Shown here: one piece after another, positions 1-8,952 of the stretch
How the letters are laid out: the number at the start of each line of letters is the position of its first letter
Position numbering within the stretch: position 1 is the first letter of the stretch
Source: Streptomyces sp. R302
GTDB taxonomy: Bacteria; Actinomycetota; Actinomycetes; Streptomycetales; Streptomycetaceae
Assembly: GCF_012927245.1 (NCBI RefSeq)
Contig: NZ_JABBGE010000007.1
Coordinates: forward strand, 62,001-126,000
Direction: 5' to 3'
Length of the DNA: 64,000 nt
Notes under the pieces: generated by a model
Seen by the model: only the letters and a program-made list of their open reading frames with translations
What the model was told of the DNA's origin: nothing
Database searches by the model: none
Position numbers and translations under genes: made by a program

Positions 1-859
1 CCTCGGCACGCGCCTTCGCCGTGTCCGCCGAGGACGTCAACGCCTCCTCGGCGGCGACCGCCTGCGCGATCAGCTGCGACAGCAGGTGGTGGCGGCGCAC
101 CTCGGCGTCCGCCACCCTCAGCCGGTACGCCTCCACGTCCAGTGCGGCGCCCGTCGCCCAGCCGTAGCCGAAGAACTCCGCGACGTCCGTGTCCGTGGAG
201 CCGGGCCGCAGCGCCCACTGCGCCGCCACCCGCACCTGCTCCCCGGGGTCACCCTCCGAGAGGGCCCGTACGAAGGCGCGGTCCCGCTCGGCGATCTCCT
301 GACGGTGTTCCACGTCAGCCGCCCGCGCGGCGCGGTCGCGCTGCTGCGCCTCGGCGTACCCGGTCCTCACGAACGCGGCCCGATCGGCGTCGGTGCCCTT
401 CAGCGCCCGCTCGGCGGCCGACCGCACCGCGGGGGAGAAGCCCGCCGGATGCGTGCTCACCACCCGCTCGCAGAACGCCCGGTTGCGCGACCGGGCGTCA
501 CGCAGGCGCCGCTTCGCCGCGTCGTAGCCGCCCTCGGGGGCCAGCCAGTCCGCGATCGCCGCGTCGCCGCGCCTACTGCGCAGCGCGTTCCACGCCGAGG
601 TACGGATCTCCGCGGGCAGCCCCGACTTGGCCAGGCGCAGTACGCGCGCCCGTGCCTCTTCCGCGGCGGCGGCCGCCACCAGGGCCGGCTGACCGGCTCC
701 CGCCGGTTCGGCCCCGGCCGGGTCGGCGGCCACCGCCGCGGCGTGCGCCCGGACGGCTGCCGGGTCGGCGAACACGCCGCCGGCGGCGAGCACGCCGACC
801 ACCAGTCCGGACACGGCCCAACGCTGACGTCTCCCACCGTGACCGGCGGATCCTGTCAT
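1..859 (-). CDS. ALF-repeat secreted protein, C-terminus cut by window edge
   Basis: An uninterrupted minus-strand frame runs from ATG at 859 off the left edge (about 286 codons visible). The product starts MTGSAGHGGRRQRW, followed by a hydrophobic stretch (AVSGLVVGVLAAGGVFA) that looks like a signal peptide or anchor. After it come helical, Ala/Arg/Asp-rich repeats of the ALF type, such as 'AVRSAAERALKGTDADRAAF' and 'QVRVAAQWALRPGSTDTDVA'. A purine-rich GGGGGAGCGAG lies just upstream of the ATG. It sits 32 bp downstream of another ALF-repeat gene on the same strand, so the two are probably one operon. ALF proteins are exported actinobacterial proteins without an assigned biochemical role. 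Confidence 0.8.
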   Translation of the reverse strand, partial: MTGSAGHGGRRQRWAVSGLVVGVLAAGGVFADPAAVRAHAAAVAADPAGAEPAGAGQPALVAAAAAEEARARVLRLAKSGLPAEIRTSAWNALRSRRGDAAIADWLAPEGGYDAAKRRLRDARSRNRAFCERVVSTHPAGFSPAVRSAAERALKGTDADRAAFVRTGYAEAQQRDRAARAADVEHRQEIAERDRAFVRALSEGDPGEQVRVAAQWALRPGSTDTDVAEFFGYGWATGAALDVEAYRLRVADAEVRRHHLLSQLIAQAVAAEEALTSSADTAKARAE

Positions 860-891
860 CACTCTCGCTCCCCCGTCGTCCGTCCCTCGGG

Positions 892-2511
892 TCAGGGCGC
901 CAGCGGTGCGGAGACGCGCCAGATCGCCATGAGGACCGGCTTGGCTTCGCCCGGCTTGCCGCCGGGCAGGTCGAACGTCATCTTGGAGCGCGCGTAGACG
1001 GCCTTCGTCGTGGGCCCGAGCCAGTTCGTGGCCGTGCCGGCGGGCTGCGTGAAGAACATCCCGCCGAAACGCGCCGGCAGGGGGGCCTTGCGCGCACACC
1101 AGGTGGCGCTGTTCCGGAACGCGGTGCTGCGGTCGTCGGCGGCGACCTCCACGCGCAGGCCGTCCTTCTCCGCCTTGCCGCTCTTGAGGTAGTGGCCGGG
1201 CTTGCGCACGGACTCGAAGGAGTAGCAGCCGGGCCGGCTCGCGAGGGAGGGCACGACGACCCAGGTGGCGTCCTCGCGGTCGGCCAGGGAGCTCGCGGAG
1301 TTGATCGAGTCGGTGAGGACGACCTTCCCGCGGTCGGCGCTGGACTGGCGGGCGATGTCGCCGTTGCCGCGCACCTTCAGGGTCTGGCGCTTGAGCCGGT
1401 ACTGGGTGTCGGCCTTCAGGAAGTGGGTGACGGCTTCGTCGCTGCCGGCCAGCGCCTTCTTGGCGCCGGCGGCGAGGTGGGGGTTGACCCCGCTGTTCTC
1501 CGCCGCGGCCTGGATCTGCAGGGCCAGCTTGCGGTTCGCCGCCGCGAGCTGCTTGCGCCGGTTCTCGTCGTCGCGCTTGTAGGCGGCGTCGGCGCCGGTG
1601 TGGATGTACGCCTTCCACACGGCCGGGTCGGAGCTGAGGGTGGCGCGCTGCGCCTCGGCGTAGAGCTCGGAGCCCTTCAGGTCGGCGGGTGCCAGGCGCA
1701 GGAGCTCGCGGATGAAGTTGTCGTCGCTCAGCACGAGCATCGCCTGGGAGGGCGTGACGCGGAACAGGGCGGCGGCGCTCTTGCGGGCCGCCTCCTCCTT
1801 GCGGCGCTCGGCCTCCCGGCGGTTCTTCTCCTCCAGCTCCTTCAACTCGTTGGCCACATCGCGCTTGTGGGCCTCGCGGCCGCCGTTGACGATGAACTCG
1901 TGCCAGTCCGCCGCCTCGCCGAGCAGTGCCTGCAGTGCCGCGGCCCGCACTTCGGGACCGGAGGCGGTGTGCCGGGCGACGGCCCGGATGAAGTTGTCGT
2001 CGCCGAGGGCGAGGAGCTCCGGGGTGCTGGGGATGCCGACGGCGAGCAGGAGCTGGGACTTGGCCAGCCGGTTCGCCCGCTCGGCCTCGGCCTTCTCCCG
2101 CTCGCGCTGCTGGTCGAGCTTGTACGCCTCGTGGATGCCGGTCGCGATGAACCGCACGTGGTCGTCCTCGACCGTGCTGGCCATGGCCTGCTCGGCGGCG
2201 GTGCGGACCGCGTCCAGCTTCTCTCCCGCGTCGCTGGCCTTCTGCCACAGCGCGTGGATGAAGTCGTAGTCGCTGAGCAGGAGCACGTCGGCAGTCGGGT
2301 CAAGGCGGACCACGGCCGCGGCCTCGACCCGCTGGTCGTCGGTCGTGCCGATACCCGCGGCGCGGGCGGCGACGTCCGCTGTCGCGGCGGTGCTGTCGGC
2401 GACGGCGGCCGGTGCGACGGCGCCGGTGACGGCCGCGAGGGCGGTGGCGGTCGTGAGGCCGCGCGTCACGATGCGTCGCATCCGCGCGGAAGTGCTGTGC
2501 TTGCTGTTCAT
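892..2511 (-). CDS. ALF-repeat secreted protein with C-terminal AbfB-like domain
   Basis: 539 residues starting MNSKHSTSARMRR. A longer frame to 2661 exists, but its extra 50 residues are low-quality and the signal peptide (RGLTTATALAAVTGAVAP) only makes sense from 2511. Residues about 60-330 hold at least four ALF-type repeats, each with a 'DxxFI..A' core (SDYDFIHALW, GDDNFIRAVA, SDDNFIRELL) and Lys/Glu-rich helices between. The last ~125 residues (GCYSFESVRKPGHYLKS, FRNSATWC) match the beta-trefoil AbfB fold (arabinose-binding in family GH54 enzymes). No catalytic domain is visible. Likely a secreted surface or glycan-binding protein, first gene of an operon with the shorter ALF gene downstream. 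Confidence 0.85.
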   Translation of the reverse strand: MNSKHSTSARMRRIVTRGLTTATALAAVTGAVAPAAVADSTAATADVAARAAGIGTTDDQRVEAAAVVRLDPTADVLLLSDYDFIHALWQKASDAGEKLDAVRTAAEQAMASTVEDDHVRFIATGIHEAYKLDQQREREKAEAERANRLAKSQLLLAVGIPSTPELLALGDDNFIRAVARHTASGPEVRAAALQALLGEAADWHEFIVNGGREAHKRDVANELKELEEKNRREAERRKEEAARKSAAALFRVTPSQAMLVLSDDNFIRELLRLAPADLKGSELYAEAQRATLSSDPAVWKAYIHTGADAAYKRDDENRRKQLAAANRKLALQIQAAAENSGVNPHLAAGAKKALAGSDEAVTHFLKADTQYRLKRQTLKVRGNGDIARQSSADRGKVVLTDSINSASSLADREDATWVVVPSLASRPGCYSFESVRKPGHYLKSGKAEKDGLRVEVAADDRSTAFRNSATWCARKAPLPARFGGMFFTQPAGTATNWLGPTTKAVYARSKMTFDLPGGKPGEAKPVLMAIWRVSAPLAP

Positions 2512-3051
2512 GGTCGTGCGAAGACCCCCTCTGCCGCCGAGTGGCGGCGGATGTACATGAGAAGAATGGCAGCGGACACCGCGTGGTCGTCGCGGTGGTC
2601 GGTCGTGTGCGCCGCCATGTCGAACGAGGTGAGCCGGGGCGTGAAGTCGCTCGGCCATCATGGGATGTGACGGTCGATCACGATCCCAGAGGCGAGGAAG
2701 AACGACGACGGTGTGTCAGAGGAACACCGTGGTGTCAGCGGGAAAGGCACGCCGCCGCGCGATGGTTCGGAGATCCACTCCGGCGACGTCTCACAATTCC
2801 CCCTGCTGTACTGATGAAACACCCTGGGGCGCCCGGTCCGGCGAAGCATGGTCAGTGCCTCGTCGATCCCCTCCGGCACGCTGCCCGGTCACGCTGTTCA
2901 TAACGAACCTGACCCGCGCATGCCGACCCACGCAATGATCTTCCTGACACAGTGGCGCAACTCGCATACGGTGGGTGCAATTCCGCTTGGCGAGCAGCCG
3001 GGAGCGCGGGACGAGCCCAGGGCGGGCACCGGACGTGCGCGTTGGAGGGAT
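2512..3051. other. Intergenic region, no recognised gene
   Basis: About 540 bp between the start of the ALF operon and the end of the next minus-strand lipoprotein gene. The reading frames here (up to 73-120 residues) have no domain, no typical codon bias and overlap each other. It presumably holds the ALF operon promoter, but no convincing -35/-10 pair or strong hairpin was seen. Confidence 0.5.
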
Positions 3052-3888
3052 TCAGTTGCGGTCGAGTCGCGGGAGCTCGGCGCAGAGGCGGGACGGCAGC
3101 TCCGGCAGGACTTTGCGGATGCCCGCGCATCCCGCGTCGCCGTTCATGGCCGCCGGCCGCCAGCCCGAGGTCTCGGCCCGGTAGAACCAGCGCTGGGAGA
3201 CGGTCGAGGAGGAGCAACCGGCTTCGGCGCCGCCGCACGCCGGTCCCATGCGGGTCGACAGGTCCAGCACCAGCCATGTGTCGTCGCAGCCGCGGTACTC
3301 CCAGCTCGTGTGCTTCGGGATGTCCGTGTCGTTGACCGCCTGGTGGTACGAGGAGGAGGTGCAGCGCGGGGGTGTCGGGTCGCACCCGTTCTCGCCGCAC
3401 CGTCGCAGGGCGGGTGGGGTGGCGCCCTTGGGGGTGTAGACGTCTCGGCTGTTCACCATGATCGTGCGCGTGCCCAGGGGTTCGCCCAGCTTCACCGTCG
3501 CTTCGATCCGCCGCGTCCCGGTGCAGCCGGAGTCCCGGTCCAGGGCAGGCGTCTCGTACGTGACCTTCACGTACACGGTGCCGTGTTCGACGGTTTCGAG
3601 TTCGCCGCGCACGTCGCGTACGCAGTCGCCCGCCCCGTCGGGCACTTCGGCGTCCACTTCCAGGGAACGGCCGCCGTCAGCGGTTCGGACGCCGTTGATG
3701 CGGATCGGAGCGGCGAGCGTCCAGGCCGTGGCTGTGGCTGCGGCGCTGGCCGTGGGTGCGCCGGGGACCCCGTCGGCCGTCTCGGCGGTATCGGCGGTAT
3801 CGGCGGTATCGGCTGCCTTGGAGCCGCAGCCGGCGACGAGTGCCAAGGCCGTGGCGAGCACGATCGTCCGCATCTTCCGGTACCGCAT
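3052..3888 (-). CDS. Predicted lipoprotein of unknown function
   Basis: 278 residues from ATG at 3888 (MRYRKMRTIVLATALALVAGC). The lipobox LVAGC predicts lipid attachment at Cys21 and anchoring outside the membrane. A short tandem repeat (TADTADTAETAD) follows the lipidated cysteine as a flexible linker. The mature part is cysteine-rich (at least 12 Cys, e.g. CGENGCDPTPPRC and CGGAEAGC), suggesting a disulfide-stabilised extracellular domain. An upstream start (MGGHGMRYR) is possible but would lengthen the n-region. No family recognised; the neighbours give no functional hint. Confidence 0.75.
   Translation of the reverse strand: MRYRKMRTIVLATALALVAGCGSKAADTADTADTAETADGVPGAPTASAAATATAWTLAAPIRINGVRTADGGRSLEVDAEVPDGAGDCVRDVRGELETVEHGTVYVKVTYETPALDRDSGCTGTRRIEATVKLGEPLGTRTIMVNSRDVYTPKGATPPALRRCGENGCDPTPPRCTSSSYHQAVNDTDIPKHTSWEYRGCDDTWLVLDLSTRMGPACGGAEAGCSSSTVSQRWFYRAETSGWRPAAMNGDAGCAGIRKVLPELPSRLCAELPRLDRN
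3784..3810 (-). repeat. Three perfect 9-bp tandem repeats inside lipoprotein gene
   Basis: The 9-mer GGCGGTATC (plus strand) is repeated three times in frame and encodes the Thr-Ala-Asp linker just after the lipobox cysteine. A likely site of slippage-driven length variation. Confidence 0.85.
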
Positions 3889-4061
3889 TCCATGTCCCCC
3901 CATCGCCGAGGATCGGCAGCCTAGCCTCCCCTCCCCCGTTGCGCCGCCCGCCTTCGATGCGTCTGATCTGCCACGTCAGGCCATCCCGCGCCCGCGCCCG
4001 AGCAGGAGCAGGCGCGCGGAGATGTTGATCACCGGGTCGGGGCGGGCCTACGGTGCCTCGC

Positions 4062-4952
4062 ATGACTGCGGTTCGAATCGGTGTGATGTACGACCGTGAC
4101 TGGGCACCGGAGGGTCTGCCGGCCTTTGCGCGGGAGGTCGAGGCGCTCGGGGTGGACGATCTGTGGGTGGTCGAGGACCTCGGGTGGAACGGTGGCGTGT
4201 CGGCCGCCGCGGTGGCACTCGCGTCGACGGAGCGGCTGCGGGTGGGGATCGGGATCACCCCTGCGCCGCTGCGCAGTCCGGCGCTGCTGGCCATGGAACT
4301 GGCCACGTTGGCGCGGATGTTCCCCGGGCGGCTGACCGCCGGAATCGGGCATGGGGTGGCGGAGTGGATGGCGGCCGCCGGTGTCGCGCCGCGGTCGCCG
4401 CTGGCGTTGCTGGAGGAGACGATCCGGTCGGTTCGGGCGCTGCTGCGTGGCGAGCGGGTCGAACTGGTCGGGCGCGAGGTGCGGTTGGACGGTATCCAGT
4501 TGGTGCACCCGCCGCTGGAGCCGCCGCCGATCGTCGCCGGTGTCGTGCGTCCTCGCTCGCTTGAGCTTTCGGGGCGGGTCGCGGACGGGACGCTCATCGC
4601 CGAGGGGCATGGGCCGCGGGATCTCGAACGGGCACGGGAACTGACCGCGCGGGGCGGCGCGGGGGTCGACCACGACCTGATCGTGTTGGCCTTCTGTTCG
4701 GTGGGGGAAGACCGCGAGCAGGTGGCGCGGACGTTGCAGCCCACCGTCGAGGGCCACGCGGGCTGGCTGGGTCGCCCACCGGAGCAGGTGTTCACCGTTT
4801 CGGGGCGCGTCGAGGACGCCGTGGAACGCGTGGACGAGCTGGCCGCGGCCGGGGCGGGAACGGTGGTGCTGCGGGTCGTGGGCGACGAGCCGCTGAAGCA
4901 GCTCGGGGGTGTGTGGGGAGCGCTCGCGTCGAGCCGTCGCCGCATGGGCTGA
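4062..4952 (+). CDS. LLM-class flavin-dependent oxidoreductase
   Basis: 296 residues from ATG 4062 (MTAVRIGVMYDRDW); a GTG three codons upstream is an alternative. The TIM-barrel pattern of bacterial luciferase-like monooxygenases is clear: 'GVDDLWVVEDLGW' after strand 1, 'LRVGIGITPAPLRSPALLAM' with the nonproline cis region, 'FPGRLTAGIGHGV', and a C-terminal 'AGAGTVVLRVVGDEP'. Such enzymes use FMN or F420; which one cannot be read from sequence. Usual length for the family. It stands alone, followed by a degraded region. Confidence 0.88.
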   Translation: MTAVRIGVMYDRDWAPEGLPAFAREVEALGVDDLWVVEDLGWNGGVSAAAVALASTERLRVGIGITPAPLRSPALLAMELATLARMFPGRLTAGIGHGVAEWMAAAGVAPRSPLALLEETIRSVRALLRGERVELVGREVRLDGIQLVHPPLEPPPIVAGVVRPRSLELSGRVADGTLIAEGHGPRDLERARELTARGGAGVDHDLIVLAFCSVGEDREQVARTLQPTVEGHAGWLGRPPEQVFTVSGRVEDAVERVDELAAAGAGTVVLRVVGDEPLKQLGGVWGALASSRRRMG

Positions 4953-5215
4953 CCAGGGTGGCGGGCGCGGCGGGCGGGCGTGACGGGCCGCTGTCCGTGC
5001 GAGCCGCACGTCGTCCTTCCCTGGACCGCCCTGCCTTCCCCCGACGCGCGCTGTCGGCCGCTGTTGGGTGGGGTCGATTTCGCGTCCGCGCTGCGGATGG
5101 CCGGGCCCTTCGTTCATCGCGCGGGGCTTGCGCTGGCGTAGCCGACGCTCGTCGCCGTCGCGCTGCCCACGGGCGCCGTCCCGTCGGCCGCGACCGCTCC
5201 CCCGCGGCGGGCTGC
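4953..5215. other. Gap with no recognisable gene
   Basis: About 260 bp between the LLM gene and the 3' end of the TetR remnant. Open frames exist but none shows a conserved motif. Probably eroded DNA belonging to the same decayed locus. Confidence 0.4.
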
Positions 5216-5792
5216 TCAGGTCGTCGGGACCTTCGTCGGCGCTTGCTCGTGGCGGGCGAGGAGGCCGGAGGTGGTGATGGCCGTGGTGCGGCGGACCGGT
5301 CCGGTGAAGTCCAGGCGCATGGGTGCCAGTTCGGTGTCGGCGTGGTCTCGATGAGGGTGCCGGCGGCGTCTCGGGGCCGAGTTCGGGTACGCGCTGTCGC
5401 GCGAAGGGGGTGAGGGCTTCCAGGAAGGTCTTCGCCACGCTCCTGTGCCGGATGGCCACCCCGGTGGAGATGTTGCCTCCGGTACGACGCCCTGCGCGCC
5501 GAGGAGGTCGCACACGACCGGGCGGGCGGCCATCGAGGTGGCCAGGACGTCCGGCCAGGCGGTCGCCCCGTTGCCGCGTGGTGCCCGGGACGGGCGGATG
5601 CAGGCGGGTGAGCTCGTCGGCCCATTCCTCGGCCTCCGTGTCGAGGAGGTCGAGGAGGTCGAGGAGGTCGAGCAGGACCGCCTCGCGCGATTCGAAGTAG
5701 CGCAGCACGTTCGCCCTGCCGAGGCCCACGCGGCGGCTGAGTTCGTTGAGGTTCCCGACCAGCACGGAAAGCTCGCCGGGGCAGGTGCCCAT
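5216..5792 (-). pseudogene. TetR-family regulator remnant, 5' truncated and frameshifted
   Basis: The minus strand encodes a TetR helix-turn-helix lacking its first ~20-30 residues (LNELSRRVGLGRANVLRYF, then ESREAVLLDLLDLLDLLD). The frame then shifts: VLATSMAARPVVCDLLGAQG continues in a second frame, ISTGVAIRHRSVAKTFLEAL returns to the first, and the end (ELAPMRLDFTGPVRRTTAIT) is again in the second frame before a stop at 5216. At least three indels. The 5' end abuts the start of an SDR remnant on the other strand, so a deletion removed the former divergent promoter region. Confidence 0.85.
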
Positions 5793-5796
5793 GTCG

Positions 5797-6260
5797 TTCT
5801 GGCGGCGCGCACGCCGACCTGTCGTCGGTCCGCACCTTCACGGAAGGGCCGGTCTCCGTCGGCAGGCCGCTGGACCTGCTGGTCGACGACGCCGGCGTGA
5901 GGAACGTCCCCGGGCGCACCGAGACCGCCGACGGCTTCGAGCTGCAGCCGGGCACCAACTTCCTCGGCCCGTTCGCCCTCACCGTCCGGCTCCTGCCCCT
6001 GCTGCTTGGCCGTCCCCGCACGGCGCGTTCCGGTTACACCCGGGCCAATCCGATGACCTCCGGCCCGACCCTGAACGGCGGTCGTCCCGGCCTGGCGAGC
6101 CGCCGCTCTCCAAGATCGTCCCGCCCCAGAGGGCGGAGCAGGGCGCGGAACCCCTGCTGTACGCGGCCACCGGCCCCGACGCCACGGCCGGCGGCTACTA
6201 CGCGGGTTGTGGCACGAGGCCGAGGACTTCGTCGGCGTGTCGGTGGCCACCCTGGTCTGA
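5797..6260 (+). pseudogene. Short-chain dehydrogenase remnant
   Basis: The plus strand carries separate pieces of one SDR. 'LDLLVDDAGVRNVPGRTETA' corresponds to the NAG motif (here DDAG), followed by GFELQPGTNFLGPFALTVRL. The next piece, in another frame, is 'LSKIVPPQRAEQGAEPLLYA', then the C-terminal LWHEAEDFVGVSVATLV and a stop at 6260. The N-terminal Rossmann glycine motif and the middle with the YxxxK catalytic pair are missing. It was divergent from the TetR remnant. Confidence 0.85.
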
Positions 6261-6335
6261 CACCTGCTGTGACTCCGCTCCTGCGCGTGGAGAAATACGG
6301 TGCGGGAGCGCTCCCACTCTGGGATCGTGGGGCGG

Positions 6336-7001
6336 GTGACGCCACCGTTCATCCGCCGCTACCGGCCCTCCGACCGCGCCGCCCTGGGCGAGATCTGTGT
6401 CAGGACGGCCGACGCCGGCGGTGACGCCGCCGGGATCTATCCCGATCCCGAGCTGCTGCCCGTGATCTTCGCCTATCCCTATGTCGAGTTGGAGCCGGAC
6501 TTCGCCTTCGTTCTGGACGACGGGACGGGGCGGGCCGTCGGCTACGTCCTCGGGGCGCCGGACACCGCGGACTTCGCCGCCCGGTTCCGTACGGAGTGGC
6601 TGCCTCGGGTGGCGGATCGCTTCCCGGCGCCGGCCGGGGCGGCCGGCACGCCCGCCGACGCGATGGCGGTCCTTCTGCACACGCCGGAGCGCATGGTCCA
6701 CGGGGAGCTGTCCGGGCACCCGGCCCACCTGCACATCGACCTGCTGCCCTCCTGGCAGGGGCAGGGGTACGGGCGCGCGCTCCTCCACGCGCTCCTCGCC
6801 GCGCTGCACGAGCAGGGCGTGCCCGCCGTGCACCTCTGCATGGATCAGGCCAATGCGCCGGCCCGCGCCTTCTACGACCGGCTGGGGTTCACGCGGTTGG
6901 AGGTTCCGGACCCCGGGCCCGTCTGGTACCTGGGCCGACCGACGGCGCGGTTCCGGCGAACGGGAGCCGGCCGTCAGCGGTCCGACAGTCGGGCCTTGTA
7001 G
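6336..7001 (+). CDS. GNAT-family N-acetyltransferase
   Basis: 221 residues from GTG 6336 (MTPPFIRRYRPSDR); the upstream GTG at 6300 adds residues that do not look like the family. The acetyl-CoA-binding motif A is 'LLPSWQGQGYGRALLHALLA', preceded by HLHIDL, and motif B is 'NAPARAFYDRLGF'. The long N-terminal half (YPDPELLPVIFAYPYVELEP) resembles the small subgroup of actinobacterial GNATs annotated as O-GlcNAcase-type acetyltransferases. Substrate unknown. Its 3' end overlaps the convergent next gene by 28 bp. Confidence 0.88.
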   Translation: MTPPFIRRYRPSDRAALGEICVRTADAGGDAAGIYPDPELLPVIFAYPYVELEPDFAFVLDDGTGRAVGYVLGAPDTADFAARFRTEWLPRVADRFPAPAGAAGTPADAMAVLLHTPERMVHGELSGHPAHLHIDLLPSWQGQGYGRALLHALLAALHEQGVPAVHLCMDQANAPARAFYDRLGFTRLEVPDPGPVWYLGRPTARFRRTGAGRQRSDSRAL

Positions 7002-8071
7002 GCGAGGGCGTAGGCGAGCTTTCCGGGCTTGGCTTCGCTGTACGGCTTCGCCAGCTTGCCGAACTCGCCCTTGTCCTTGGCCTTGCCGTCGTTCCAGGCC
7101 GCCAGGACGCCGAGTTCGCCGGCGGTCCTGCCGCTGTCGACCACGCTGTCCGGGGACAGGGCCGTCTGCGCCTTCGTCAGGGTCTCGACGGCGCCGAGGT
7201 AGCCGGCGAGGTCGTCCGTGTTCCAGCGGTCGAGGCCGGCGGGGCGGGTGTCGCGCAGCCAGGCGCCCCAGTAGAACTCCTGGAACGGGACCGTCCCCGC
7301 CTCGTAGCCGATGTCGCGGCCGAAGTAGAGGAGGCTGCGGTAGGGGTCGTCGTCGAAGTTGGCGAGTCCGACGTTCCGGGGCAGCTTGTTCACGTCGACG
7401 GCGTCGCCCTGGGCGTCGCGCAGCCACACCCACTTCTCGGCCTTCATCCGGTCCCAGAACGCCTGCCGGGGCAGCCGGCTGAGGTTGGCCACGACCCGGA
7501 GCCGTATCCGCAGGTCGGCCCCGCCGTCGGGGAGTTCGTACAGGGAGGTGAGGGTGTGGTGGCCGTCGGTGAGGTACAGGCTGCCGCCGGGGCCGACGAC
7601 CACGGTCTTCATGGCCGCGAGGCTCTCGGGCGTCTCCTGGCCGACGGGCAGTTCGCAGGTGAAGGAGGCCGGATCGTCGATCCGTGCGTCCGGAGCGGCG
7701 CTCGCCGCCTCGGCCTGGCCGTTCGTCTCGCACCACTCGTCGAACTTCTTGTTGATCTTGTCCTTGCCCAGCGTGAAGCGGCCGAGCTTGTAGTAGACCT
7801 CGTCGTGGCCGAGCGACGGCTGGGTCGGGCGTACGTCCCCGATCCTGACCTCGACCAGGTCGCCGGGCCGGGCGCAGAGGTACTCCTGCGGGGTCGGCCG
7901 CCGGTCGTGGCCGCAGAGCGAGGGCGGGACGCCCGGCTCTCCGGGCGCGGCCGGGGCGGGTCCCGCGGACGCGAGGACGCTGCCGCCGGCCAGGGCGGTG
8001 ACGGCGAGGGCGGCGAGCGTGCCCGTCAGGGGGCGACGGGCGGGCTTCGCGGAGGACATCGGGGAGGACAT
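6974..8071 (-). CDS. Secreted ParB/Srx-fold protein (ParBc_2-like)
   Basis: 365 residues from ATG 8071 (MSSPMSSAKPARRPLTG), with GAGGA about 10 nt upstream; ATG 8059 is an alternative. The frame is open upstream but lacks protein character. A signal peptide (LAALAVTALAGGSVLASAGP, then APAAP) predicts export. The ParB/sulfiredoxin-like core shows 'VEVRIGDVRPTQPSLGHDEV' and the nucleotide-site motif 'YLTDGHHTLTSLYEL'. Family members are often annotated as putative ParB-like nucleases, but here the protein is extracytoplasmic, so a role in chromosome partition is unlikely. Confidence 0.85.
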   Translation of the reverse strand: MSSPMSSAKPARRPLTGTLAALAVTALAGGSVLASAGPAPAAPGEPGVPPSLCGHDRRPTPQEYLCARPGDLVEVRIGDVRPTQPSLGHDEVYYKLGRFTLGKDKINKKFDEWCETNGQAEAASAAPDARIDDPASFTCELPVGQETPESLAAMKTVVVGPGGSLYLTDGHHTLTSLYELPDGGADLRIRLRVVANLSRLPRQAFWDRMKAEKWVWLRDAQGDAVDVNKLPRNVGLANFDDDPYRSLLYFGRDIGYEAGTVPFQEFYWGAWLRDTRPAGLDRWNTDDLAGYLGAVETLTKAQTALSPDSVVDSGRTAGELGVLAAWNDGKAKDKGEFGKLAKPYSEAKPGKLAYALAYKARLSDR

Positions 8072-8250
8072 CGGTGACGGTTCCTCAGGGATCGCGGTGC
8101 GTGGGAGTGGGGCAGCGTGGGAGGCGCGCCCACGGTCCTGATCACGCGCGACGCGCGGGAAGCCGTCGTCCGTCGTCCGGGTGAACGCCGGTCGAACGTC
8201 GGTGGCGTACCGCCCTGCCGCCTCTGGCCCTCGTCGCCCTCGGGGCCGGG

Positions 8251-8874
8251 TCAGACCGTGCGGGCCAGCAGCGTGGTGCCCATCACGAGCATGGTGGCGG
8301 CCACGAGGGCGTCGAGGACGCGCCAGGCGGCGGGGCGGGAGAGGACGCCGCCGAGGAGGCGGGCGCCGTAGCCGAGGCAGGCGAACCACGCGAGGCTGGC
8401 GAGCATCGCGCCGAGGCCGAAGACCCAGCGCAGGGAGCCGCGTTCGGCGGAGACGGAGCCGAGCAGCAGCACGGTGTCCAGGTAGACGTGCGGATTGAGC
8501 CAGGTCATGGCCAGGCAGGTGAGCACGGCGGCGCGTACGGAGCCCGCAGAGGCCCCGTTCGTCGCGAGCGCCTCCCCGGCGGGCCGCAGGGCGCGGCGTG
8601 CGGCCAGGAGGCCGTAACCGATCAGGAAGGCGCCGCCGGCGAGGCCTATCGCGGTCAGTCCGGCGGGCCAGGCGGTGACGACGGCCCCGAGCCCGGCGAC
8701 GCCGAGGGCGATCAGGAGGGCGTCGGACAGGGCGCAGATGCCGACCACGGCGAGTACCGCCTGCCGGCGCACGCCCTGGCGGAGGACGAAGGCGTTCTGC
8801 GCGCCGATGGCGACGATGAGGGAGAGGCCGGTGCCGAATCCGGCGACGGCCGCCGGGAGGATGGTGCTGGTCAT
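8251..8874 (-). CDS. LysE/ArgO-type basic amino acid exporter
   Basis: 207 residues, the family's usual length, with about six membrane segments. The N-terminal signature 'GAQNAFVLRQGVRR' and the conserved 'LTCLAMTWLNPHVYLDTVLL' are diagnostic of the LysE family. It would export lysine or arginine or analogues. The divergent neighbour is a LysR regulator of the LysG/ArgP type, the standard partner, so expression is probably induced by intracellular basic amino acids through that regulator. Confidence 0.93.
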   Translation of the reverse strand: MTSTILPAAVAGFGTGLSLIVAIGAQNAFVLRQGVRRQAVLAVVGICALSDALLIALGVAGLGAVVTAWPAGLTAIGLAGGAFLIGYGLLAARRALRPAGEALATNGASAGSVRAAVLTCLAMTWLNPHVYLDTVLLLGSVSAERGSLRWVFGLGAMLASLAWFACLGYGARLLGGVLSRPAAWRVLDALVAATMLVMGTTLLARTV

Positions 8875-8907
8875 GGCGACGACGCTACGATCGCGCGCCT
8901 GCTTCAG

Positions 8908-8937
8908 TACAGCTAAAGATTCTTATGCGGCTTAAGG
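8908..8937. promoter_or_regulatory. AT-rich putative LysR-type operator between exporter and regulator
   Basis: The 78-bp divergent intergenic region contains an unusually AT-rich block (AGCTAAAGATTCTTATGCGG) with a short dyad (AAG-ATT-CTT) and T-N11-A spacings typical of LysR-family sites. Its position between lysE-like and lysR-like genes fits dual control. Inferred from sequence only. Confidence 0.4.
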
Positions 8938-8952
8938 TGAGCTCATGATTCC

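Noticed and set aside
142..2670. 842-codon plus-strand frame across both ALF genes
   Set aside because: Crosses two minus-strand genes and the gap between them; composition is typical of a shadow ORF.
2658..2879. 73-codon minus-strand ORF between ALF and lipoprotein genes
   Set aside because: No start signal of quality, no conserved motif, codon use unlike neighbours.
4062..4090. tRNA-like GGTTCGAATC string
   Set aside because: Lies at the start of the LLM gene; no acceptor stem or cloverleaf around it.
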